A stretch of DNA of 58,634 bases from contig JAERMQ010000022.1 of NCBI GenBank assembly GCA_016844745.1, positions 1 through 58,634 of the forward strand. Reading direction: 5' to 3'. Each line of letters opens with the position of its first letter. Within the stretch, counting starts at the first letter, position 1. The translations under genes were made by a program, and so were the position numbers. This document shows, piece after piece, positions 25,282-33,236 of this stretch. A model generated the notes under the pieces. That model made no database searches and was not told the DNA's origin. It was given only the letters and a program-made list of their open reading frames with translations. Origin of the DNA: Ignavibacteria bacterium. GTDB lineage: Bacteria; Bacteroidota; Ignavibacteria; Kapaibacteriales; UBA2268.

Positions 25282-25644
25282 TTATATTGCCTCTAAAATA
25301 ATTTTTAAAAATTCGTTTGCACTTTTTAATTGTTGTTTAGATAATTTTTTATTAATACCATCTTTATAATCAGCATCATTCCTAATTTTTTGCATATCCT
25401 GTAAAATAGACTTATATTTTGACGGTAGTATCTTTCTTCTATTGCAGAATTGTTCAGCAAATAATGTTTGAACCGTTCTATGGTCAATATCCGGTAAGAT
25501 ACCAGAGGAAAAAATAGCTGTAATCGCTGCATGAAACGCAGCATAATAAGCCCTGTTTGCAGAAGCATTGTATAAACCGTTATCAAATAAAAGCTCAGCC
25601 GCTTTTAAATTTTCTTTTGCCCTCTGTAGAAATGTTTCTTTCAT
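25282..25644 (-). CDS. HEPN domain protein, UPF0332-like, putative RNase toxin (module copy 2)
   Basis: A 120-residue paralogue of 8221-8583. It keeps the RX6H motif (Arg31, His38 in NRAYYAAFHAA), LKAAELLFDNGLYN, DIDHRTVQ and a KIRNDADY segment, the form common in this family. Copy 1 has NRILADY at the last site, so copy 2 is closer to the expected consensus and may be the more active one. I chose the ATG at 25644 by alignment with copy 1; the frame extends upstream to 25710 without support. Confidence 0.8.
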   Translation of the reverse strand: MKETFLQRAKENLKAAELLFDNGLYNASANRAYYAAFHAAITAIFSSGILPDIDHRTVQTLFAEQFCNRRKILPSKYKSILQDMQKIRNDADYKDGINKKLSKQQLKSANEFLKIILEAI

Positions 25645-25743
25645 AATGCTATCCGGAACACGGATTTTAATGATAAATAAATTCAGGTTTTTTTTATGTA
25701 ATATTGGCAAACAAACCTTCGGAAGGTTTAATTTATGAATGTC

Positions 25744-26532
25744 TTATTCTGCAATCCATCCCGGTTTTCGCTTCTCCAAAAATGCTGCCATGCCTTCCTG
25801 ACCCTCTTTGCTTCTGCGCAGGGTAGCTATAAGTTTTGCCGTAAAATGACGCAATTCCGGAAAAGCAAGCTGCCAGTTCTCGTAATTCATTTGCTTAATT
25901 GATTTAATTGCTTCCGGTCCGTTTTTAATGATTATTTCAACTTTCTCATCGACGGCAGAATTAAGTTTCTCTGCCGGTACGATTGCATTTAATAATCCGA
26001 TTAACAACGCTTTTTCAGCAGTAAATTGTTCACCTGTAATAAAAAGTTCACGAGCTGCGGCATTTCCGATTTTCGCAGTAACGTAAGGTGAAATCACAGC
26101 AGGCGCCAACCCTAAACGTACTTCGGTGAAGGCAAAGCGAGCAGAATCAACAGCTATTACTATATCGCAAGCCGCAATTAGTCCGACTCCGCCGCCAAAT
26201 GCCGAGCCGTTGACCTTTGCGATAACCGGCTTGGGATTCAGATAAATTAGTTGCATCAAATCGTCCAGTCGGAGCGATTCCTCGTAATTCTGCTCGAATG
26301 AATTTTTTGCAGCATCCTTCATAAAATTGAGGTCAGCTCCGGCGCAAAATGATTTTCCCGCTCCGGTTAATATTATTATTCGAACGCTCTCCTCCGATTC
26401 AAGCAATGTAAATACATCGATTAACTCTTCGAGCAGCGTATAATTAAAAGCATTATGCAATTGAGGACGCGACAGAGTGACAACTGCCCTGCCTTTTTCA
26501 TGGACTAATGATATTGTTTGATAGTCTTTCAT
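25744..26532 (-). CDS. Enoyl-CoA hydratase/isomerase family protein
   Basis: A 262-residue crotonase-fold enzyme. IILTGAGKSFCAGADLNFM near residue 55 and GGGVGLIAACDIVIAV near 110 form the two oxyanion-hole peptides. FTEVRLGLAPAVISPYV carries the position of a catalytic Glu (ELGL/EVRLGL). The profile is closest to methylglutaconyl-CoA hydratase (leucine breakdown) among families I recall, but short-chain enoyl-CoA hydratase cannot be excluded. The acyl-CoA carboxylase at 45462 could belong to related acyl-CoA metabolism, though it is not adjacent. Full length, ATG start. Confidence 0.87.
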   Translation of the reverse strand: MKDYQTISLVHEKGRAVVTLSRPQLHNAFNYTLLEELIDVFTLLESEESVRIIILTGAGKSFCAGADLNFMKDAAKNSFEQNYEESLRLDDLMQLIYLNPKPVIAKVNGSAFGGGVGLIAACDIVIAVDSARFAFTEVRLGLAPAVISPYVTAKIGNAAARELFITGEQFTAEKALLIGLLNAIVPAEKLNSAVDEKVEIIIKNGPEAIKSIKQMNYENWQLAFPELRHFTAKLIATLRRSKEGQEGMAAFLEKRKPGWIAE

Positions 26533-26577
26533 GATAAATTAATTTTGATTGATTTTAAGAATTTCATTTAATATATA

Positions 26578-26655
26578 GAAGAAACCCCCTAACCCCCTTT
26601 AAAAAAGGGGGAATTAGAATTCCCCCTTTTTCAAAGGGGGTTAGGGGGTTTCTTC
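26578..26655. repeat. GAAACCCCCTAACCCCC-type palindrome
   Basis: Long inverted arms as at 16139-16218, between the CNNM-type gene and the enoyl-CoA hydratase gene. It may end the CNNM transcript. Confidence 0.85.
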
Positions 26656-26690
26656 TTTAATTTTTGTTCATTTATTTTTATTTAATATAC

Positions 26691-27737
26691 TTATTCCATA
26701 CCGCTTGCCAGTGATGCAACGCGTTTGTCGCGGCGCTGCTTGGCATATTCGCGCAAATCAACTACTCTATCCGCTTCGTCAACTATTTCAACTCCAAGCA
26801 TTGTCTCCAAAACATCCTCCATTGTAATCAACCCTTCAACACCTCCGTATTCATCTACAACAACGAATAAATGCTGCCTGCCCTGAAGAAATTTCTCTAA
26901 TGCTATATCCAATTCGGCATTTTCAGGAATAAAATAAGTTTCGCGAACAAAACTTCTCAACTTTTTAGCGGCATTACCCATCAGCGCTGCATGAAGAACA
27001 TCCTTCGATAAAACATATCCGATTATTCCCCTATCGAATGAATCTCCTTCCCAAATCGGGAAGCGTGAATACATGCGCAGCTCAGTCATTTTCACTACCT
27101 CGCCAACTGCTTTATCGGCATGGCAGCTAAATACAACCGAGCGGGGAGTCATAACATCCGATACAAGAATATCATTGAATTTGATAATATTTTTCAAAAT
27201 CCTGTATTCGCCTAAATCGAGCGTGCCGTCTTCGCGCGCATTATCCACAAGTGCGTTGAGTTCACCACGGGAGACATCGTTATTATCATAAGTATTGGTA
27301 ATTCTTTTAAAAAAATTATTTAATTGAAAAACAGGTTTTGTAAGCTTCAAAAGAAATCTGACTATGGATAACTGCCGGTGATTGATATTATTCGAATTTT
27401 TTCTGCCTATTGCCCCAAAAATCATTCCCAGAAAATTTAGTAGTATAATGACGAAAACCGAAATCAATAGAATCAATGACAAACCAAAGCCTAAACTATA
27501 TAAATAAACTGATATCGATACAGTGCCTAATGCCAGGAAAAGTGTTTCAAGGAAGTTTAATACTTCAGGTGAGTCCTCGAAATCGGTCATCAAATCCGGC
27601 AATATTTTGTTTTTACCCGGCAAATCTTCCGTAGTTCTTTTATTATCCTCCTCCGGAATTTGTATAATTAAATTTGATAAATAAGAAAAGATATTACCTG
27701 ATAAGCAAAAGAATATTCCTAAGAATAATATTTCCAT
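26691..27737 (-). CDS. CNNM/CorC-type membrane protein with CBS domains
   Basis: A 348-residue protein. Two to three hydrophobic helices occupy residues 1-115 (MEILFLGIFFCLSGNIF, then VSISVYLYSLGFGLSLIL with IFVIILLNFLGMIFG). Residues 155-180 hold the family's ARE.G.LDL.E..IL segment. A CBS pair follows at about 190-315 (VSDVMTPRSVVF, MYSRFPIWEG, FVVVDEYGGVEGLITMEDVL). This is the CNNM/HlyC/CorC architecture linked to Mg2+/Co2+ handling. The transmembrane part is shorter and more diverged than the standard DUF21 domain, and the C-terminal CorC_HlyC domain is absent, so transport function is uncertain. Confidence 0.82.
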   Translation of the reverse strand: MEILFLGIFFCLSGNIFSYLSNLIIQIPEEDNKRTTEDLPGKNKILPDLMTDFEDSPEVLNFLETLFLALGTVSISVYLYSLGFGLSLILLISVFVIILLNFLGMIFGAIGRKNSNNINHRQLSIVRFLLKLTKPVFQLNNFFKRITNTYDNNDVSRGELNALVDNAREDGTLDLGEYRILKNIIKFNDILVSDVMTPRSVVFSCHADKAVGEVVKMTELRMYSRFPIWEGDSFDRGIIGYVLSKDVLHAALMGNAAKKLRSFVRETYFIPENAELDIALEKFLQGRQHLFVVVDEYGGVEGLITMEDVLETMLGVEIVDEADRVVDLREYAKQRRDKRVASLASGME

Positions 27738-27810
27738 TAAATTTTTATTTTCTGATTTTTATAACATAAGCGAAAATTAACAATTCCTAACGATTAAAAC
27801 AAGTTCTTTT

Positions 27811-28812
27811 TTAACGACCTGACCGCCACTTGGCAACATTAGCCAAATGCTGGTTGTAATTAGAAGCAAAATTATGCTTACCGCTTTTTCCCGGTATGGC
27901 TACGAAATATAAGAAATTATTTTTCTCCGGCTCGATTGCGGCTTCGATTGATGCAGCGCCCGGGCAATTAATCGGACCGGGAGGTAATCCTGCAAATTGG
28001 TAAGTATTATATGGATTATTGTAATCTAAATCTTTATATGATAGTTTACGCTTAGAACCTAAGGCAAATTGTACAGTTGGGTCGGATTCAAGCTTCATAT
28101 TCCTTTTTAATCGGTTACAGAAAACGCCGGCAACTCTTTTGCGCTCATCAGGCTGAGAAGTTTCGGCTTCGATTAGAGAGGCAAGCGTTAATATTTCATG
28201 CTTTGAAAATTTTGAATTTGCTTCCTTTTCTGCAAATTTTTGTTTCCAAAGTTTTAATTGCTCGTTTATTAACATGGATAATACATCGTCTGCGTTTTGT
28301 TTATAAAATAATTCATAAGTATTCGGCATAAGGTAGCCTTCGGCAGAAGCCGCACTTATCCCGAAACGAGCTAAAAATTCTTCCTTTTGAGCCAGACGAA
28401 TGAATTCGGTTGAATCAACCTTTACTTTTTGGGCTAATATCCGGGCGAAATCCTTTAAACCGATTCCTTCAGGAAAAGTAACTATGGTAGTATATATCCT
28501 TTTTCCCGAAAACAAAGATTTAAGTATCCTTATTTTTGTATTGTCAGGAGAGAATATATAATATCCCGGATATATTTTTTTCCCCGAAATTATTCCATAA
28601 ATTTTAGCAGATAATTTAAATAACCAGGCAGGACGAAGTAAATTATTCTCACTGCATAGATTTACAGTATAAGAATATGATGAGTTTCTTGGAATTTTAA
28701 TTTCAACCGGAGAAGTTATTTCAGGTTTGGAAAAGAAAATCGAAAGTACGTAAATAATAAATATTATTGTAAATAAGAATGATATTGCAATCGAAATAAG
28801 AAATCTGCGCAC
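27811..28812 (-). CDS. mltG: Endolytic murein transglycosylase MltG
   Basis: A 333-residue protein. One N-terminal membrane helix (SIAISFLFTIIFIIYVLSIF) anchors it. A LysM-like region follows, then the YceG domain: LASLIEAETSQPDERKRVAG holds the catalytic Glu, followed by VFCNRLKRNMKLESDPTVQF and YNTYQFAGLPPGPINCPG. It ends with LYFVAIPGKSGKHNF, as in E. coli MltG. It cleaves nascent peptidoglycan and sets glycan chain length. It is 19 bases ahead of the lipoprotein gene's stop on the same strand and may be cotranscribed with it. Confidence 0.93.
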   Translation of the reverse strand: MRRFLISIAISFLFTIIFIIYVLSIFFSKPEITSPVEIKIPRNSSYSYTVNLCSENNLLRPAWLFKLSAKIYGIISGKKIYPGYYIFSPDNTKIRILKSLFSGKRIYTTIVTFPEGIGLKDFARILAQKVKVDSTEFIRLAQKEEFLARFGISAASAEGYLMPNTYELFYKQNADDVLSMLINEQLKLWKQKFAEKEANSKFSKHEILTLASLIEAETSQPDERKRVAGVFCNRLKRNMKLESDPTVQFALGSKRKLSYKDLDYNNPYNTYQFAGLPPGPINCPGAASIEAAIEPEKNNFLYFVAIPGKSGKHNFASNYNQHLANVAKWRSGR

Positions 28813-28831
28813 TTTTTTCTTTCTGATTTAA

Positions 28832-29587
28832 TTATATCTTTTTCCTATCGACACCTTCAGGTATTGGAAATGAAAAAGAGTGTTCAATCTGTAAATTAAT
28901 ATTATACTTTTTTGTCTCAGATGTTAGTTTGCCATTTGATTGAGGCATTTCAATTATAATTTTGCATGGTAGCCGGAAACCCGAAAATTCCTGGAAATTA
29001 CGGTAAATCACATTCAGGGTGATTTTACCTTCAATGTTCTTGCGTTGATATTGCAGAATCGAATTTTCTTCTTTCGAAAAATATACGAATTCACCTTCGG
29101 TTTTATTTTTTTCATTCCTGAAAACCATTCCTCCGAGACTGTCCTTAGTCTTCTGCAACTGGAAATCATCTGGATTACCGGGTATTTCGCAGCGCATCAG
29201 CTTAATCAACTCTTCGAATGATAAAGGCATATTGGCAATCGATGCCATGTTAGCTGCGGTTGGAACTCCCTCCCAAGCCTCGCCCTGAAGGGAATTCAAA
29301 AAGACAAAGGAATCTTTTTTCGCAAATAGCTTTCCGAGCGGTATTCCGAAAGGTCCAATTAATTTGATTGAGATGGAATCCAAATTCGATATCAGGACAT
29401 CGGAGGATACTGTTTGATTTAAATCCGGGAAATCGAAAGTTATTATCGAGTTAAAGCCAAGTGTTTTGATAGCGCCATTTCGGTCGGGCAGTTTTGTTTC
29501 GCTATCTGATTTTGTTTTACTTATAGATGAGCAGCCATAAATTATAAAAGTGAAAATTAATAATAGGGAAGTTCTAAAAATTGTCAT
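28832..29587 (-). CDS. LolA/LolB-like (DUF4292-type) outer-membrane lipoprotein; start codon in a MITE
   Basis: A 251-residue lipoprotein starting MTIFRTSLLLIFTFIIYGC, with Cys19 as the lipidation site. The mature part has ITFDFPDLNQTVSSDVLI, ISIKLIGPFGIPLGKLF and LPCKIIIEMPQ, matching the DUF4292 family of LolB-like lipoproteins that handle lipoprotein or lipid transfer at the outer membrane. The only plausible ATG (29587) lies inside the GGTTCTAAAAATT palindrome at 29567-29676; GGAATGACAAT is the inner-arm sequence of that element. Upstream residues in the longer frame are repeat-encoded. So the repeat seems to have donated the start codon and first few residues. Confidence 0.78.
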   Translation of the reverse strand: MTIFRTSLLLIFTFIIYGCSSISKTKSDSETKLPDRNGAIKTLGFNSIITFDFPDLNQTVSSDVLISNLDSISIKLIGPFGIPLGKLFAKKDSFVFLNSLQGEAWEGVPTAANMASIANMPLSFEELIKLMRCEIPGNPDDFQLQKTKDSLGGMVFRNEKNKTEGEFVYFSKEENSILQYQRKNIEGKITLNVIYRNFQEFSGFRLPCKIIIEMPQSNGKLTSETKKYNINLQIEHSFSFPIPEGVDRKKI

Positions 29588-29676
29588 TCCCGCGAAAGCG
29601 GGAATCCATAAAGTCACTCTGGGAGTGGATTCCCGCTTTCGTGGGAATGACAAAATTGAATTATTAGAACCCCCTA
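29567..29676. repeat. MITE-like palindrome with CCCGCGAAAGCGGG inner arms
   Basis: The outer ends GTTCTAAAAATT and AATTATTAGAAC match the elements at 811 and 19571, but the inner arms are TCATTCCCGCGAAAGCGGGA and its complement. The outer ends thus seem to be a shared carrier for different inner palindromes. It overlaps the start of the lipoprotein gene. Confidence 0.82.
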
Positions 29677-30081
29677 ATAATAAGAATGAAAATCCTGAAA
29701 AAAAAGTAAACTTGCCATTCCTGCGAATGGGATTGTTTGAGAACTCAGCCCTGATTGTCATTCTGAGCAAAGCGAAGAATCTTTTAGCAACGTATGATTT
29801 ATTCATTTTATTTCTATATTTTTAACAAAATTAAATATAATTGGGATGTATATAGGATTTATGCGGTTTTCCGATGCTTTCGCATTTATCTATACATCCA
29901 CCGATAGATTAACCTGATGTTCAGGAAGATTCTTCTTTCCGCTCAGAATGACATTCTTGTTAATTGAACATTTTTACCGCCACAATCGCAAATTTCAAAA
30001 TCTATTTATTATCTAAATTAATAAAAATTAGGCGGATTTCAATAAAAGTAATATTTTTGTTTTTTTGTTAAGGTAATATTT
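29588..30081. other. Divergent gap with repeats
   Basis: No gene is seen. It contains the rest of the MITE (to 29676), two single inner arms of the GAGCGAAGCGAAG type (29756-29780 and 29930-29957, inverted to each other), and the putative promoter of the queD-folE pair in the last 100 bases. Confidence 0.55.
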
Positions 30082-30489
30082 ATGCTATATGTAACACGCA
30101 AAATGCACTTTTCGGCTGCTCATCGTCTGCACAATCCCGCTCTGAGCGATGATGAGAACCTCGGAATATTCGATAAATGCAATAATCCGCATGGACACGG
30201 ACATAATTATATATTGGAGGTCACAGTCTGCGGTAAACCTAATCCTGCTACCGGCTACGTTATAGATTTAAAAAAATTAAAAAAAATTATCGATGATGAA
30301 ATAATTACCAAAGTTGACCATAAACATTTGAATTTCGATGTAGGTTTTCTTGAAAGTGTAATCCCTACTGTCGAAAACCTTGCCGTTGCTTTCTGGAATA
30401 TATTATATACGAAAATAAAAGAAGGCAAACTTTATAAAATCACACTTTTTGAAACTGAGACAAGCTTTGTTGAGTATTACGGAGAATAA
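30082..30489 (+). CDS. 6-pyruvoyl-tetrahydropterin synthase / QueD family
   Basis: A 135-residue T-fold enzyme. FSAAHRLHN (zinc ligand His14) and KCNNPHGHGHNY hold the catalytic Cys33 and zinc ligands His39 and His41. VIDLKKLKKIIDD, DHKHLN with the catalytic His, and a PTVENLA motif with the family Glu complete the site. Substrate is dihydroneopterin triphosphate. The product could be 6-carboxy-tetrahydropterin (queuosine path) or 6-pyruvoyl-tetrahydropterin. It is three bases before folE, so the two make the first two steps of a pterin pathway. Without queC/queE nearby the product is open. Confidence 0.88.
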   Translation: MLYVTRKMHFSAAHRLHNPALSDDENLGIFDKCNNPHGHGHNYILEVTVCGKPNPATGYVIDLKKLKKIIDDEIITKVDHKHLNFDVGFLESVIPTVENLAVAFWNILYTKIKEGKLYKITLFETETSFVEYYGE

Positions 30490-30492
30490 ATT

Positions 30493-31242
30493 ATGAAATC
30501 AAAGAAAGATAAAACTAAAGAAACATTATCTGTTCTTCCTCATCAATTGAGCGATGAGGAATTGGAAGACCTTGACGTCGATGTTTCGGATTTGGAACAC
30601 TTTCCGGCGAAGAATCAATACGGTTATAAATTGTTCGATGCAAACGGTAACACAGCACTCACAGAGCAGGAACGCAGTGAAATGGTTGGGCAATTAGAAC
30701 AAAAATTTATTGAAATATCAGAGATCCTCAGGATTTCCCGCCGTGACCCTAATTGTACACATACTCCTCTGCGTATTGCCCGAATGTACGTTAACGAGTT
30801 GTTCAAGGGCAGGTACAATCCACCGCCACAGCCAACGGTATTTCCGAACCGAAAAAAAGTCGATGAGCTTATTATCAGCAAAGGCATTGAAGTGATGTCT
30901 GTATGCTCGCACCACTTTCAACCTATTTCCGGTGAATGCTCAATTGGATATATCCCGAATGATTATGTGATTGGTTTATCGAAATTATCACGAATTGTGG
31001 ATTGGTTTGCACGGCGTGGGCAGATTCAGGAAGAGCTTGGCGAACAAATCGCAGATTATATAGTGGAATTACTCCAACCGAAGGCACTCGGTGTTGTTAT
31101 TCGCGCACGTCATTATTGTATGATAGCAAGAGGCGTGAAAGGCTCGGAAGAAAAATCGTTAATGATTACATCCGTTATGCGCGGCGAACTGCTTGAGGAT
31201 ATGAACCTGAGAAATGAATTTTTGAAATTAATAGAAAACTAA
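30493..31242 (+). CDS. folE: GTP cyclohydrolase I
   Basis: A 249-residue T-fold enzyme that converts GTP to dihydroneopterin triphosphate. The core from about residue 65 has THTPLRIARMYVNELF, VMSVCSHHFQPISGE (zinc ligands Cys138 and His141), GLSKLSRIVDWFARR, and ARHYCMIARGV (Cys209). An N-terminal acidic extension of about 60 residues (DEELEDLDVDVSDLEH) is unusual in length. It follows the QueD/PTPS gene with a three-base gap. Its product is that enzyme's substrate, so they form a working pair. Confidence 0.93.
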   Translation: MKSKKDKTKETLSVLPHQLSDEELEDLDVDVSDLEHFPAKNQYGYKLFDANGNTALTEQERSEMVGQLEQKFIEISEILRISRRDPNCTHTPLRIARMYVNELFKGRYNPPPQPTVFPNRKKVDELIISKGIEVMSVCSHHFQPISGECSIGYIPNDYVIGLSKLSRIVDWFARRGQIQEELGEQIADYIVELLQPKALGVVIRARHYCMIARGVKGSEEKSLMITSVMRGELLEDMNLRNEFLKLIEN

Positions 31243-31246
31243 TTCA

Positions 31247-31303
31247 GTTATAAGTTATGAGTTATAAGTTATAAGTTATGAGTTATGAGTTATAAGTTAT
31301 AAG
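31247..31303. repeat. TTATAAGTTATGAG tandem repeat, left flank of the S23-like gene
   Basis: Imperfect tandem copies of GTTATAAGTTATGA. An inverted copy (TAACTCATAACTTATAA) lies at 31697-31723, at the 3' end of the next gene. The two flank that gene like terminal repeats. Confidence 0.75.
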
Positions 31304-31323
31304 AAAGTTAGGGATATTTTTAT

Positions 31324-31713
31324 ATGAAGAGTATTGTCAAGGAGAAGAGTTTTCATTTTGCAATAAGAATTATGAAATTATATAAATATTTGATTGAAGA
31401 AAAGAAGGAATATATTATTGGTAAACAATTATTAAAATCCGGAACTTCAATTGGTGCCAACGTTAGGGAAGCAATAAATGGCGAAAGTAAAGTTGATTTT
31501 ATTCATAAACTTGGAATTGCTCAAAAGGAGTGCGATGAGACACTTTATTGGTTGGAATTACTAAAAGAAGCTGAAATCATTTCCCAGAAAGAATTTGATT
31601 CTATATATCCTGATGCTTTAGAACTTCTAAAAATGATTCGCTCAATAATTATTAAAACTATTAAAACAAATATTAAAACAAAATCTAATTTAAAAATAAC
31701 TCATAACTTATAA
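31324..31713 (+). CDS. Four-helix bundle protein, S23/IVS family
   Basis: A 129-residue helical protein with the S23 family pattern: FHFAIRIMKLYKYLIEE, LLKSGTSIGANVREA, then KVDFIHKLGIAQKECDETLYWL (two blocks). First found inside 23S rRNA intervening sequences, these proteins are now common as solo genes of unknown role. The last residues (LKITHNL) are read from the TAACTCATAACTTAT repeat. The gene is bracketed by inverted copies of this repeat (31247-31303 and 31697-31723) and splits folE from the outer-membrane gene, so it looks like a small mobile insertion. Confidence 0.82.
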   Translation: MKSIVKEKSFHFAIRIMKLYKYLIEEKKEYIIGKQLLKSGTSIGANVREAINGESKVDFIHKLGIAQKECDETLYWLELLKEAEIISQKEFDSIYPDALELLKMIRSIIIKTIKTNIKTKSNLKITHNL

Positions 31714-31731
31714 TTTATAACTAAGAAAATT

Positions 31732-32526
31732 ATGCATAAATATATTTTAATACTGATACTGCTAATATCTACAAAAGCTCTTTCTTTTGAAGAGCTGATG
31801 TTCAAGCCGTTAACGGCAAATATAATTGAACCGAGAATCGGTGCATTCTATCAATTCCAGCCGGATAAATTGCGGCTCGATATAGGCTCATCGGTCGATT
31901 TAACCGGATACCGCCAGAATGCTATGACCGAACTGCGCTGTGGCGCTGATTTCTATACTTTCACACGGCTGCGTTCGGAAGATAATTTCAAGTTCCCGGT
32001 CGAAACATCGGATTATTATTTCGGTGTGAATGTCGTTATCAAACATTTAATTGAATGTATCCCGACTTATCTGCGAATTCGATTTGCTCATATTTCTTCT
32101 CACATGGTTGATGGACTTGCAAAGGATTCTGTATTCAACCCCAAACCATTTGTTTACAGTCGAGAATTTCTGGATGTTATTTGGGCAATGCACTTCGATT
32201 CTGTGCGGCTCTATGCAGGAGGTAGCTGGGTGTATTCGCGGAAGCCTTCGAACGGCAATGCTTTCGTACCGCAGCTTGGCTTGGATTTCAGCTATCCTCT
32301 CAGTACGAAATATTCAATTGTCGGAGGCTATGATTTTAAGCTTTTAGGATTCGACGGTAAATACTTAGGAGCCAGTGCAGCTCAAGCCGGAGTGCTATGG
32401 AATGCCTCGGTAAATGCGGGCATAATGTGGTCGGTATATTTCTATAATGGAGCCAGTTTCCATGGGATGTTCTTCAAAGAGCGGGATTCGTATATTGGCA
32501 CAGGCTTTCAGGTAGTGTTTTATTGA
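31732..32526 (+). CDS. Outer-membrane beta-barrel protein, DUF1207-like
   Basis: A 264-residue protein with a signal peptide (HKYILILILLISTKALSF) and beta-rich sequence that alternates hydrophobic residues. LTANIIEPRIGAFYQF and a region with RFAHISSHMVDG resemble the DUF1207 family of FCB outer-membrane proteins. It ends YIGTGFQVVFY, an aromatic terminus typical of barrels. There is no operon partner besides the inserted S23 gene. Function unknown. Confidence 0.72.
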   Translation: MHKYILILILLISTKALSFEELMFKPLTANIIEPRIGAFYQFQPDKLRLDIGSSVDLTGYRQNAMTELRCGADFYTFTRLRSEDNFKFPVETSDYYFGVNVVIKHLIECIPTYLRIRFAHISSHMVDGLAKDSVFNPKPFVYSREFLDVIWAMHFDSVRLYAGGSWVYSRKPSNGNAFVPQLGLDFSYPLSTKYSIVGGYDFKLLGFDGKYLGASAAQAGVLWNASVNAGIMWSVYFYNGASFHGMFFKERDSYIGTGFQVVFY

Positions 32527-32693
32527 GATGTTATCAAGCCATACCATCGACTTCGTCGATAGCAAGGCAATTAATTCCCATCCTATCGCTGCAAGCAATG
32601 GAATGGGTGGAAAAGTTTAATTATGAGATATATTACAATCAATGAATTTTGAAAACGTTTATATTAATGTAATTATTTTATGGGACAAGATGT

Positions 32694-32864
32694 ATGGAAA
32701 AAATCAAAGAAAAATCAAAAACAAGAAAAAGAGGGACTAGTTTAATGACTTCTTTGAAAAAGGTACAAAATTGGCAAAGAACAGTAAAACAAGTTCAAAT
32801 CAAAGGTCTTTCGTTATCAAGTACAGTTATCAATGAAAGATATTTTAATGAGAATATTCATTGA
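32694..32864 (+). CDS. Small basic protein, possible remnant antitoxin
   Basis: A 56-residue frame, MEKIKEKSKTRKRGTSLM and onward to STVINERYFNENIH. Its stop overlaps the start of the broken PIN gene by 17 bases, as VapB genes often do. The sequence is lysine-rich and does not show a clear ribbon-helix-helix or AbrB fold, so it may already be eroded. The call rests on position. Confidence 0.4.
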   Translation: MEKIKEKSKTRKRGTSLMTSLKKVQNWQRTVKQVQIKGLSLSSTVINERYFNENIH

Positions 32865-33035
32865 TACTTCATCACTTGTTAAAAGATATATCGTTGAACA
32901 AGGCTCAGAAGAATTGATTAAGGTCTTTTCTTCGGTTGAGGAAGTAATAATTGCTCCGAGAAATTTATTACATCTGATAAAAGACTTTTTGAAATTGCAG
33001 AAAACAGCTTAGATTTTGAACTACAATTCATTTAA
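32848..33035 (+). pseudogene. VapC PIN toxin gene with internal deletion
   Basis: The 5' part encodes MRIFIDTSSLVKRYIVEQG and continues to EEVIIAP, the N-terminal third of a PIN domain with its first Asp. From about 32972 the sequence matches the C-terminal end in the +1 frame (TSDKRLFEIAENSLDFELQF, then a short end to a stop at 33035). About 60 central residues with the conserved Glu and Asp are missing. In the original frame the protein would stop at 33010 after 54 residues. This is a deletion derivative, surely inactive as an RNase. Confidence 0.72.
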
Positions 33036-33236
33036 AGAAAATATTTAATTTATTACTTTTCACGTTTTGAATTGTTGTATTGATTATTGGAGAATTGCAA
33101 AAATAATTTTGTTTTGAAAAATAATTTACGTATATTATTTTTTTGAATATTTTATTTGATTCGACAACGAAAGACAGAATTTAATTTATTAAATGCAAAT
33201 AGTTATATTACCAAATTAAAAAATGAAAATCACATT

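Noticed and set aside
29588..29806. A 73-residue N-terminal extension of the LolA/B-like lipoprotein
   Set aside because: It is entirely repeat-encoded (FPRKRES and similar strings), and a lipoprotein signal must be at the N-terminus.
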